A stretch of DNA of 64,000 bases, taken from contig NZ_FNBF01000002.1 in assembly GCF_900102225.1 (NCBI RefSeq), forward strand, positions 62,001 through 126,000. Reading direction: 5' to 3'. Below the pieces are notes generated by a model. That model had not been told where the DNA came from. It did no database searches and saw only the letters and a program-made list of their open reading frames with translations. Position 1 is the first letter of the stretch; every line of letters starts with the position of its first letter. Both the position numbers and the translations under genes were made by a program. Below are positions 32,596-40,262 of the stretch, in pieces. The DNA is from Eubacterium pyruvativorans (GTDB lineage Bacteria; Bacillota; Clostridia; Peptostreptococcales; Anaerovoracaceae).

Positions 32596-33600
32596 ATGTC
32601 AGAATTCATTACCATGGCCCATGGGGCAGGAGGCCGTCAGACGGCAGACCTCATCGGCAATCTTTTCAAAAAATACTTCGACAACCCGCTTCTGACCGCA
32701 GATGACGCTGCGGTGCTGGAAGCGCCGAAAGGCCGGATTGCCATGTCCACCGACGGTTTCATCGTATCTCCCTGGAATTACCCGGGGGGCAATGTGGGCA
32801 GGCTGTCCGTCTGTGGAACGGTGAATGACCTGTCCTGTATGGGGGCGAAACCGCTGTATCTCACCTGCAGTTTCGTCATTGAAGAGGGATTTCCGGTGGA
32901 TTCCCTGGAGGAGATCGTCCGTGCCATGGCGGAGACGGCGAAGGAAGCAGGCGTGGTCATCGTGGCCGGCGACACGAAGGTGGCCGGGAAAGGGCAGGCT
33001 GACGGCTGCTACATCACCACTTCGGGCATCGGACAGCTGGTGGAAGGAGCCGCTCCGGCAGGCAGTAAGGCGAAGCCGGGGGATGCGATTATCGTCACCG
33101 GCGATGTGGGGCGCCACGGCTGCTCGATTCTGCTGGCCCGGAATGAATTCGGCATTCAGGCGGATGTCACTTCCGACTGTGCGCCGCTGTGGGGCACCGT
33201 GGAGTCCATGCTGGAAGTGACGAAGGACATTCACGTCATCCGGGACGCCACCCGGGGCGGCGTGGGAACGGTTCTCTATGAAATTGCCGACCAGGCCGGT
33301 GTGGGCATCCGGCTGGAGCAGACCGCCGTTCCGGTGCAGGAAGAGGTCCGGGGCGTGTGCGGCATGCTGGGTCTGGAGCCCCTCTACTTGGCCTGCGAGG
33401 GCCGCATGGTGGTGTTCACGCCGAAAGAAAACGCCCCGGCGCTGGTGGAAGTCCTGCGCCGGGGGAAGTATTCCCGGAATGCGGCGGTCATCGGCGAGGT
33501 GACCGAAGATCATGCGGGCAGCGTGGTGGTCCACACCGAGATCGGCAGCGAAACCCTGCTGCCCCAGCCGGGGGGCGAGCTTCTTCCCCGTATCTGCTGA
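32596..33600 (+). CDS. hypE: Hydrogenase maturation factor HypE
   Basis: A 334-residue PurM/AIR-synthase-like ATPase that ends in PRIC, the exact C-terminal cysteine that receives the carbamoyl group from HypF and is dehydrated to a thiocyanate. N-terminal AHGAGGRQTADLI and STDGFIVSPWNYPGGNVG, and RDATRGGVGTVLYEIA near residue 218, match HypE rather than selenophosphate synthetase. It starts 5 bases after hypD. This completes hypFCDE; hypA and hypB for nickel insertion are absent. It converges on the chromate transporter genes. Confidence 0.95.
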   Translation: MSEFITMAHGAGGRQTADLIGNLFKKYFDNPLLTADDAAVLEAPKGRIAMSTDGFIVSPWNYPGGNVGRLSVCGTVNDLSCMGAKPLYLTCSFVIEEGFPVDSLEEIVRAMAETAKEAGVVIVAGDTKVAGKGQADGCYITTSGIGQLVEGAAPAGSKAKPGDAIIVTGDVGRHGCSILLARNEFGIQADVTSDCAPLWGTVESMLEVTKDIHVIRDATRGGVGTVLYEIADQAGVGIRLEQTAVPVQEEVRGVCGMLGLEPLYLACEGRMVVFTPKENAPALVEVLRRGKYSRNAAVIGEVTEDHAGSVVVHTEIGSETLLPQPGGELLPRIC

Positions 33601-33611
33601 TACGCTCCGCT

Positions 33612-34175
33612 TTACATTCCGAATACAATGCCTGAGACAGCTGCGCCTGCGATATAGACGACCGGGTGCAGCTTGAATTTTTTGTACAAAGGGAGGATGA
33701 CGGCGGCCAGAAGAACAGCCTTCCATGCGAACAGATCCGCCCAGGAGCCGGTCCGCTGGTACCGGGTCAGGTCCAGCAGGCTGAGTTTCGCCACGCCCAG
33801 TCCCGCCGCCGTGATCATCGCCACACTGGCCGGCCTGAGGCCGTAGAAGATTTTCTGGACGGCTGCGGAATCCCGGAATTTGTCCAGCAGTTTCTGAATG
33901 ATGCAGATGACCACGATGGCCGGAGCGATGAGGCCCAGGGTGGCAGTGATGCTGCCGATGATGCCCATGGTGGTGAATCCTACGTAGGTGGCCATGTTGA
34001 CTCCCAGAGGCCCCGGGGTGGATTCGGAGACCGCCACCATATTCGCCAGGTCGTCCGTGCCGAACCATCCGGTTTTCCGGCCGATGGCTGCCAGGAACGG
34101 AAGGGTAGCCAGTCCGCCTCCCACAGAGAATAATCCGGTTTTGAAGAATTCATAGAACAGGTGCATCAGAATCAT
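33612..34175 (-). CDS. Chromate transporter family protein, short chain (second gene)
   Basis: A 187-residue half-size ChrA-type membrane protein. The N-terminal motif FFKTGLFSVGGGLATLPFL and ESTPGPLGVNMATYVG are the family marks; about six hydrophobic segments follow. Short-chain ChrA proteins work as pairs, and the partner lies directly upstream with a 4-base overlap. GAAAGGAGGCCGCGC precedes the start. The family is named for chromate efflux, but the real substrate in anaerobes is often unknown. It converges on hypE. Confidence 0.88.
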   Translation of the reverse strand: MILMHLFYEFFKTGLFSVGGGLATLPFLAAIGRKTGWFGTDDLANMVAVSESTPGPLGVNMATYVGFTTMGIIGSITATLGLIAPAIVVICIIQKLLDKFRDSAAVQKIFYGLRPASVAMITAAGLGVAKLSLLDLTRYQRTGSWADLFAWKAVLLAAVILPLYKKFKLHPVVYIAGAAVSGIVFGM

Positions 34176-34780
34176 GCGCGGCCTCCTTTCCGGTTCGTTT
34201 CAGATTTCTCAGCGGCGGAATCATTCCCGCTCAGGGATTTCGTGGAGCGGGGAGCGATGAGGAAACCCGCCAGGCCGGCGCAGATGACGATGAGCGCCGG
34301 CGACAGTTTCGTGAACATGCTCACCGCCAGCGCCAGCAGAAACAGAATGACGCTCCGGTAGTCCACCAGGGACTTCTTTCCCAGTTTCCACACGGCGTCG
34401 AAGATCAGAACCGTTACACAGGCCCGGATTCCCGCGAAGGCGTGCCGGACAACCGACAGGTGAGCGAAGTTCCGCAGGAATGCCGCAATCACCGTGATGA
34501 TAATGACGGACGGAGTCACCACACCCAGGGTGGCGAAAATACCGCCCACAATACCACATCGCTTATTGCCGATGAACGTCGCAGTATTCACCGCAATTAC
34601 GCCCGGGGTGCACTGGCCGATGGCATAGTAATCCATCAGTTCTTCTTCTGTGGCCCAGCCCCGCTTTTCCACAACCTCCCGCTGGAGGATCGGCAGCATG
34701 GCATAGCCGCCGCCGAAGGTCACTGCGCCGATTCCGGCAAAGGTCCGGAACAGTTCCCAGCATTCTCTTGCTTTTCCCAT
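34172..34780 (-). CDS. Chromate transporter family protein, short chain (first gene)
   Basis: A 202-residue half-size ChrA protein: LFRTFAGIGAVTFGGGYAMLPIL at the N-terminus and GQCTPGVIAVNTATFIG near residue 55 match the family. Its hydrophilic C-terminal tail (KSLSGNDSAAEKSETNRKGG) is lysine- and serine-rich. It overlaps its partner by four bases and is divergent from a LysR regulator about 100 bases away, which likely controls the pair. Confidence 0.88.
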   Translation of the reverse strand: MGKARECWELFRTFAGIGAVTFGGGYAMLPILQREVVEKRGWATEEELMDYYAIGQCTPGVIAVNTATFIGNKRCGIVGGIFATLGVVTPSVIIITVIAAFLRNFAHLSVVRHAFAGIRACVTVLIFDAVWKLGKKSLVDYRSVILFLLALAVSMFTKLSPALIVICAGLAGFLIAPRSTKSLSGNDSAAEKSETNRKGGRA

Positions 34781-34885
34781 TTCACGCCTCTTTCTCTGTC
34801 AACTTGCATTATCAGCTTTCGTCCATTACTATAACATAGAAGAAACTATATGAATAATATTTGGTAAGAAGGGAAAGTATATCGA

Positions 34886-35875
34886 ATGGATATAAGACAG
34901 CTGCGCTATTTCATGGCGGTGGTGGAAGAGGGCACGATTTCGGCGGCGGCTAAGAAGCTGCACCTTTCCCAGCCGCCTCTCAGCAAACAGATGAAAATGC
35001 TGGAGGAAGAATATGGTGTGCCCCTGTTTGAACGGGGATCCCGGCACATACGCATTACTCAGGCCGGGAGCACGCTGTACCGGTATGCCTCCGAGATCGT
35101 GGATCTGGCCGGGGCGGCGGCGGATGAACTTTCCGGCCTGCGGGCCGGGAAATTCGGCACCCTCCGTATCGGCATGGTTTCTTCCTGCCGGTCGGAGGTT
35201 CTGGACCGGGCGCTGCACCGGTTCCGGGAGGAGCGGCCGGAATTCCGGTTCCGGGTGACAGAGGGGAATACCTACGAGCTGCTGGAGAAGATCCGGAAAT
35301 TCGAGATTGAATTGGCCCTGGTAAGGACCCCTTATCCGGAAACCGGGCTGGAGCAGATTCAGCTCGGGGAGGAACGAATGGTGGTGGCGGGGCCGGCAGC
35401 GCTGATTGCAGCCGGAAGGGATGGCGGGGCGGCGCCGAAGGGCGGTGCATCGCCGGATGAGATGACGCCGTACCCTGCAGCGCCGGACCCTTTCCTGCCG
35501 GAGCCTCTGTCTCTGGAGGCACTGTCCGGCGTTCCCCTGATTATCTACCGCCGGTGGGAGACCCTTCTTCATGACCGGTTCCGCATCCGGGACATCGAGC
35601 CCCGGGTGGTATGCATCTGTGACGACGCCAGAACCGCTCTGCAGTGGGCCGCCGCCGGACTGGGGGCGGCAGTGCTGCCTTCGGCGCTCCTGGCGCGGGA
35701 TGTGGCGGCGTCCCGGCCGGACTGGATCATCCGGGGCCTTTCGGATGAGAAACTGATGACCCGGCTGACCTGTGTCCGCCTGAGGGAGGCGGCCCATACC
35801 AGCCAGTCCGACCGGTTATTCCGTATTCTGGAAGAAGAAAACGAAAAGAAAAGCTCCCGGCAGGGTCCTGCATAG
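34886..35875 (+). CDS. LysR-family transcriptional regulator
   Basis: A 329-residue regulator. The N-terminal winged helix is MDIRQLRYFMAVVEEGTISAAAKKLHLSQPPLSKQM, which is textbook LysR. The effector domain runs from about residue 90, with IELALVRTPYPE and GLGAAVLPSALL. An alanine/glycine-rich insertion (AAGRDGGAAPKGGASPDEMT) around residue 175 is unusual. It is divergent from the chromate transporter pair, the probable target. AAGAAGGGAAAG lies upstream of the start. The effector is unknown. Confidence 0.9.
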   Translation: MDIRQLRYFMAVVEEGTISAAAKKLHLSQPPLSKQMKMLEEEYGVPLFERGSRHIRITQAGSTLYRYASEIVDLAGAAADELSGLRAGKFGTLRIGMVSSCRSEVLDRALHRFREERPEFRFRVTEGNTYELLEKIRKFEIELALVRTPYPETGLEQIQLGEERMVVAGPAALIAAGRDGGAAPKGGASPDEMTPYPAAPDPFLPEPLSLEALSGVPLIIYRRWETLLHDRFRIRDIEPRVVCICDDARTALQWAAAGLGAAVLPSALLARDVAASRPDWIIRGLSDEKLMTRLTCVRLREAAHTSQSDRLFRILEEENEKKSSRQGPA

Positions 35876-35890
35876 GACGCTGCCGGGAGC
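35853..35890. terminator. Terminator hairpin overlapping the lysR stop codon
   Basis: GCTCCCGGCAG-GGTCCT and AGGAC-GCTGCCGGGAGC form a nearly perfect stem with a GCAT loop. The lysR stop codon lies inside it. No T-run follows on the plus strand, but a run of T follows on the minus strand, so it may protect against read-through from the thioredoxin gene. Confidence 0.6.
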
Positions 35891-35984
35891 CTGGTGTGGT
35901 ATTCAATTGGTATTCGGTCAGTTGACCGGGTTATTCTCGTCTGGCTAACATGTTCTCGGAATCGTTCTTCGGTCGGGCTTTCTG

Positions 35985-36293
35985 TTATTTCAGCAGATCC
36001 AGAACCTCTTCCTTGGAGATGACACCGACGGACTGCTTGTACACTTCACCGCCTTTGAAGACGATCAGTGTCGGAATGGAGAAAATCTTGTATTTTCTCA
36101 TCAGCGGCATCGCCTCGTCCGCATTGACTGCTACGACCTTGAAGCCGTCCGCTTCATCGGCGATTTCCGCAATGGTCGGGGACAGCATCTTGCATGGTCC
36201 GCACCATTCTGCCCAGAAATCAACGAGTACAGGGATATCGGATTCGAGAACTTCCTTCTGGAAATCTTCTACAGTTACTGTCTGTGCTGCCAT
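35985..36293 (-). CDS. trxA: Thioredoxin
   Basis: A 102-residue thioredoxin with the active site FWAEWCGPCKM near residues 26-36 and the cis-proline loop SIPTLIVFKGG near 72-82. Size and sequence are canonical. It is a cytoplasmic disulfide reductant; in amino-acid-fermenting Clostridia it also feeds electrons to glycine or proline reductases, but none is in this window. ATAAGGAGGCCCACT precedes the start. Confidence 0.95.
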   Translation of the reverse strand: MAAQTVTVEDFQKEVLESDIPVLVDFWAEWCGPCKMLSPTIAEIADEADGFKVVAVNADEAMPLMRKYKIFSIPTLIVFKGGEVYKQSVGVISKEEVLDLLK

Positions 36294-36422
36294 AGTGGGC
36301 CTCCTTATCTCTTGCCCGGGGCGGCGGCTTTTCCGGCCTCCGCCCGCGGATTAGATTGTGCTAAATTTATCTGACACTCTATAGATACACCCGAATCCGG
36401 AAGCCAAACAAAAAACTTTTTG

Positions 36423-37433
36423 TTAAAATCTGCCGGCCTTCTTCGCTTCCTCCACCGCCACGGCGCAGGCCACGGTGCAGCCCACCATCGGGTTGTTGCC
36501 CATGCCGATGTAGCCCATCATTTCCACGTGGGCCGGCACGGAGCTGGAACCGGCGAACTGTGCGTCGGAGTGCATGCGGCCCATGGTGTCGGTCATGCCG
36601 TAGGATGCCGGGCCCGCCGCCATGTTGTCCGGATGCAGGGTGCGGCCGGTGCCGCCGCCGGATGCCACGGAGAAATATTTCCGGCCCTGTTCGATGCACT
36701 CTTTCTTGTATGTGCCGGCTACCGGATGCTGGAACCGGGTCGGGTTGGTGGAGTTTCCGGTGATGGAGATGTCCACCTTCTCGTGGTGCATGATGGCGAC
36801 GCCTTCCCGGACGTCGTCGGCGCCGTAGCAGCGGACCGCCGCCCGCGGGCCCTTGGAGTACGGAATTTCCTTCACGATGGCAAGTTCTCCGGTGTGATAG
36901 TCGAACTGTGTCTTAACATAGGTGAAACCGTTGATGCGGGAGATGATCTGGGCCGCATCCTTTCCCAGGCCGTTCAGGATGACCCGAAGCGGCTCTTTCC
37001 GGGCCTTGTTCGCATTATTGACAATGCCGATGGCGCCTTCCGCCGCTGCGAAACTTTCGTGTCCCGCCAGGAAGGCGAAACATTTCGTCTCGTCCCGGAG
37101 CAGCATGGCGCCCAGGTTGCCGTGGCCGATGCCGACTTTCCGGTCATCCGCAACGCTTCCCGGTACGGTAAAGCTCTGGAGTCCGAGTCCGATCGCTTCC
37201 GCCGCCTCCGCTGCGGTTTCCACGTTCTTCCGGATGGCGATGGCGCACCCGGCCGTGTAGGCCCAGCCCGCATCTTCGAAGCAGATCGGCTGCACATCCT
37301 TCGCAATCTGATACGGGGAGATACCCGCGTCGCTGCAGATCTTCTCTGCTTCTTCCAGCGAAGCGATGCCGTATTCTTTCAGTACGCCTTCCACCTTCCC
37401 GATCCGGCGTTCATATCCTTCAAATAATGCCAT
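36423..37433 (-). CDS. GGGtGRT family protein (unknown function)
   Basis: A 336-residue protein containing the name-giving SGGGTGRTLHPDNMA motif near residue 258. AGHESFAAAEGAIGIVNNANKA, TGNSTNPTRFQHPVAGTYKKECIE and the C-terminal NNPMVGCTVACAVAVEEA are also present. It belongs to a family found in anaerobes and named only for its sequence motif. It follows a NifU-like scaffold gene by 7 bases, the constant partner of the family as I recall it. That suggests work with iron-sulfur clusters, but the reaction is unknown. AAAGGAGTGATCGGGAA precedes the start. Confidence 0.88.
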   Translation of the reverse strand: MALFEGYERRIGKVEGVLKEYGIASLEEAEKICSDAGISPYQIAKDVQPICFEDAGWAYTAGCAIAIRKNVETAAEAAEAIGLGLQSFTVPGSVADDRKVGIGHGNLGAMLLRDETKCFAFLAGHESFAAAEGAIGIVNNANKARKEPLRVILNGLGKDAAQIISRINGFTYVKTQFDYHTGELAIVKEIPYSKGPRAAVRCYGADDVREGVAIMHHEKVDISITGNSTNPTRFQHPVAGTYKKECIEQGRKYFSVASGGGTGRTLHPDNMAAGPASYGMTDTMGRMHSDAQFAGSSSVPAHVEMMGYIGMGNNPMVGCTVACAVAVEEAKKAGRF

Positions 37434-37440
37434 TTCCCGA

Positions 37441-38133
37441 TCACTCCTTTCTCGGATCAATGTATTTCACAGCGTCTTCGAACTGACCGTAATGGCCTTT
37501 CGCCTTCTCCAGCGCCTCTTCGGCCCCGGTTCCGTCCTTGATCATGTCCATCATCTTTCCGAGATTGATGAATTCATAGCCGATGATCTCGTCGGCTTCG
37601 TTCAGTGCGATCCGGTTCACATAACCTTCTGTCATTTCCAGATAGCGGGATCCCTTTAGTTTCGTGCCGTACATCGTTCCGATCTGGCTCCGGAGGTTCT
37701 TCCCCAGGTCGTCCAGTCCGGCGCCCACCGGCAGACCGCCTTCGGAGAATGCAGTCTGGGAACGGCCGTAAACGATCTGCAGGAACAGTTCCCGCATCGC
37801 CACATTGATGGCATCACACACCAGGTCGGTGTTCAGCGCTTCCAGCAGTGTCTTCCCCGGCAGAATCTCGGAAGCCATGGCGGCGGAATGGGTCATGCCG
37901 CTGCAGCCGATGGTTTCCACCAGCGCCTCTTCAATGATGCCGTCCTTCACGTTCAGTGTCAGTTTGCAGGCGCCCTGCTGCGGCGCACACCGGCCGACGC
38001 CGTGCGTCAGTCCGCTGATGTCCTTGATTTCCTTGGCCTGAACCCATCTTCCTTCTTCCGGAATCGGTGCAGGACCGTGATATGCGCCCTTCGCCACAGG
38101 ACACATTTCCTCTACAACAGTTGAGTAAACCAT
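37441..38133 (-). CDS. NifU-like iron-sulfur cluster scaffold protein
   Basis: A 230-residue protein related to the NifU/IscU N-terminal domain but longer. Cysteines lie at GVGRCAPQQGACKL near residue 50 and VETIGCSGMTHSA near 75, with another at TDLVCDAIN near 105. The middle region (LPVGAGLDDLGKNLRSQIGTMYG) is specific to the GGGtGRT-associated branch. It is the first gene of the two-gene operon with the GGGtGRT protein, and its stop overlaps the partner's ribosome site region. It probably assembles or carries an Fe-S cluster for the partner. Confidence 0.82.
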   Translation of the reverse strand: MVYSTVVEEMCPVAKGAYHGPAPIPEEGRWVQAKEIKDISGLTHGVGRCAPQQGACKLTLNVKDGIIEEALVETIGCSGMTHSAAMASEILPGKTLLEALNTDLVCDAINVAMRELFLQIVYGRSQTAFSEGGLPVGAGLDDLGKNLRSQIGTMYGTKLKGSRYLEMTEGYVNRIALNEADEIIGYEFINLGKMMDMIKDGTGAEEALEKAKGHYGQFEDAVKYIDPRKE

Positions 38134-38371
38134 GTTTCACGTCCTTCTGTTACTGAAAAAAAGCCTTTCGGCAGTTGATCGTACTTCGATTGGTCGTACT
38201 TCCCGCGCCGCCTGCGAAGCGGCGCCTCCCCTGATCGTAGCACGGGGGCAGCGGAGTGTGCAAGGGGAAGGGGGAAAACAATTTCTGCCGGGAGAAATGC
38301 CGGAAGTGATATAATAGGGAAAACCCGCTGATTTGGGAAATCAAACAGGAAAACAGAAAGGTGGAGTTTCT

Positions 38372-38878
38372 ATGGGAACAATTGACAAAACCGTGTTCAT
38401 CGCGGAAGGTGCCCGGCTTTCGGGCAATGTAAATATCGAAGAAGGGGGAAGTGTCTGGTTCAATGCGGTGCTCCGGGCATCAGACTCGGAGATCCGGATC
38501 GGGGCCGGCTCCAACATTCAGGATAACTGTGTGCTGCATGCGGAGCCGGGCCGGCCGGTGCATGTGGGCCGGGGCTGCACCGTGGGCCATAACGCCATCG
38601 TCCACGGCTGCACCGTGGGGGACAACACCCTGATCGGCATGGGGGCCATCGTGCTGAATGACGCAAAAATCGGAAACAACTGCCTGATCGGTGCCGGCGC
38701 CCTGGTCACCGAAGGAACCGTCATTCCGGACGGTTCCATGGCTTTCGGAAGTCCTGCAAGAATCCGCCGGGATCTCCGGCCGGAAGAAATCGAAGGAAAC
38801 CGGGCCAGTGCGAAAGAATACGTGGAAGAGGCCCGGGCCATGAAAGCGGCCGGAGGAGCAGTGCTGCGGAAGTTATAA
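38372..38878 (+). CDS. Gamma carbonic anhydrase family protein
   Basis: A 168-residue left-handed beta-helix protein with hexapeptide repeats throughout. The histidines of the gamma carbonic anhydrase zinc site appear in NCVLHAEPG, VGHNAIVHGCTVG (His-x4-His). It is of the short YrdA/PaaY type (about 170 residues, no signal peptide and no acidic loop), whose catalytic activity varies between members. AAAGGTGGAGTTTCT precedes the start, and a TATAAT at 38310-38315 may be its -10. Confidence 0.88.
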   Translation: MGTIDKTVFIAEGARLSGNVNIEEGGSVWFNAVLRASDSEIRIGAGSNIQDNCVLHAEPGRPVHVGRGCTVGHNAIVHGCTVGDNTLIGMGAIVLNDAKIGNNCLIGAGALVTEGTVIPDGSMAFGSPARIRRDLRPEEIEGNRASAKEYVEEARAMKAAGGAVLRKL

Positions 38879-38885
38879 CGGCCCG

Positions 38886-40052
38886 CTACTTCACCGGCAT
38901 CTTCCTCCGGAGATCCTGCAGCCGGTTCAGCGCCTCGTTCAGGGTGGCGTCCTGCTTCGCGAAGTGGAAGCGGATCAGGTGATTCACCGGTTCGTGGAAG
39001 AAGCTGGACCCTGGCACGGCACCCACGCCCACCAGGCGGGCCAGGTCTTCGCAGAACTCCAGATCACTGTCGTAGTGGAATTCACTGATGTCCATCATGA
39101 CGTAGTAGGCGCCCTGGGGCACGTTGTGGAGAACGCCGATGTCATCCAGTCCCGCCAGGAACAGATCCCGCTTCCGCTGATACATGGCGGCGAACTCGTC
39201 ATAGTAGCTCTGGCCGAAGCGGAGCCCCGGGATGACGGCCTCCTGCAGCGGTGCAGCGGCGCCTACCGTGAGGAAGTCGTGGACTTTCTTAATCACGTCT
39301 GTGATGGCCGGCGGGGCGATGATGTATCCGAGCCGCCAGCCGGTCACGGAGTAGGTCTTGGACAAAGAGCTGCAGGAAATCGTTCGTTCTTCCATGCCCG
39401 GAAGAGAAGAAATATAGATGTGCTTTCGTCCGTCGAATACGATGTGTTCATACACTTCATCGGTGATGACGTAAGCGTCGTACCGGATGGCCAGATCCGC
39501 AATCAGTTCCAGCTCTTCCCGGGTGAAGACTTTCCCGCAGGGGTTGGAGGGATTGCAGAGAATCAGCGCCTTTGCGCCCTGCCGGAAGGCATCTTCCAGC
39601 TGTTCCGGATCGAAGGCGTAGGTGGGCGGCACCAGAGGAACGTAGATCGGATCTGCCAGTGACAGGATGGTGTCTGCGCCGTAATTCTCATAGAACGGGG
39701 AGAAAACGATGACTTTGTCCCCCGGATCGGCCACCGTGAGCATGGCCGCCATCATGGCCTCTGTGCTGCCGCAGGTCACCGTGATCTCGGTATCCGGATC
39801 GATGGGACGGCCCATGAACTTCGACTGCTTCTCTGCCAGGGCCTGCCGGAAATTCGGTGCGCCCCATGTGACGGCATACTGGTTGAAGTCCTCGTGGGCG
39901 ACCTCTGCCAGCCGGTCGGTGATCTCCCGGGGCGGATCGAAGTCCGGGAATCCCTGGGATAGATTGACGGCGCCGTACCGGTTGCTGATCCTTGTCATGC
40001 GGCGGATGACGGAGTCTGTGAAAGTGGATGTTCTTTCGGAAAGTGGTTTCAT
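38886..40052 (-). CDS. Class I/II PLP aminotransferase
   Basis: A 388-residue fold-type I aminotransferase. NLSQGFPDFDPP near residue 28, CNPSNPCGKVFTREEL near 165 and SCSSLSKTYSVTGWRLGY (PLP lysine) near 225 place it in the aspartate/aromatic/kynurenine-type subgroup Igamma. It should transfer amino groups between an amino acid and 2-oxoglutarate; the exact substrate is not clear. AGGAGGTATACAT fixes the start at 40052. It converges on the carbonic anhydrase gene 7 bases away. Confidence 0.88.
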   Translation of the reverse strand: MKPLSERTSTFTDSVIRRMTRISNRYGAVNLSQGFPDFDPPREITDRLAEVAHEDFNQYAVTWGAPNFRQALAEKQSKFMGRPIDPDTEITVTCGSTEAMMAAMLTVADPGDKVIVFSPFYENYGADTILSLADPIYVPLVPPTYAFDPEQLEDAFRQGAKALILCNPSNPCGKVFTREELELIADLAIRYDAYVITDEVYEHIVFDGRKHIYISSLPGMEERTISCSSLSKTYSVTGWRLGYIIAPPAITDVIKKVHDFLTVGAAAPLQEAVIPGLRFGQSYYDEFAAMYQRKRDLFLAGLDDIGVLHNVPQGAYYVMMDISEFHYDSDLEFCEDLARLVGVGAVPGSSFFHEPVNHLIRFHFAKQDATLNEALNRLQDLRRKMPVK

Positions 40053-40185
40053 ATGTATACCTCCTGGGGTGTTTTCGGCCTTGTCTTGTGAATTAATTCC
40101 ATTTTTCCATCCCATTATAATCGCTTTTCTGTGATAATGCGACAAAAAATCGGGAGAAATAAAAAATATTCCCCGAATCTGACTG

Positions 40186-40213
40186 TTGAGAAAATTCTGG
40201 GGCGGTATATAAT
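40186..40213 (+). promoter_or_regulatory. Promoter of the dipeptidase gene
   Basis: TTGAGA at 40186-40191 and TATAAT at 40208-40213, 16 bases apart, about 50 bases before the start codon. Confidence 0.65.
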
Positions 40214-40262
40214 GGACGTGGTAGATAACTGGAAAATCTGCAGGAGAGAAAGGAGCTATGAA

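Noticed and set aside
32596-33600. Selenophosphate synthetase instead of HypE
   Set aside because: The same fold, but the C-terminal PRIC and the position after hypD are specific to HypE, and the N-terminal Cys/Sec loop of SelD is absent.
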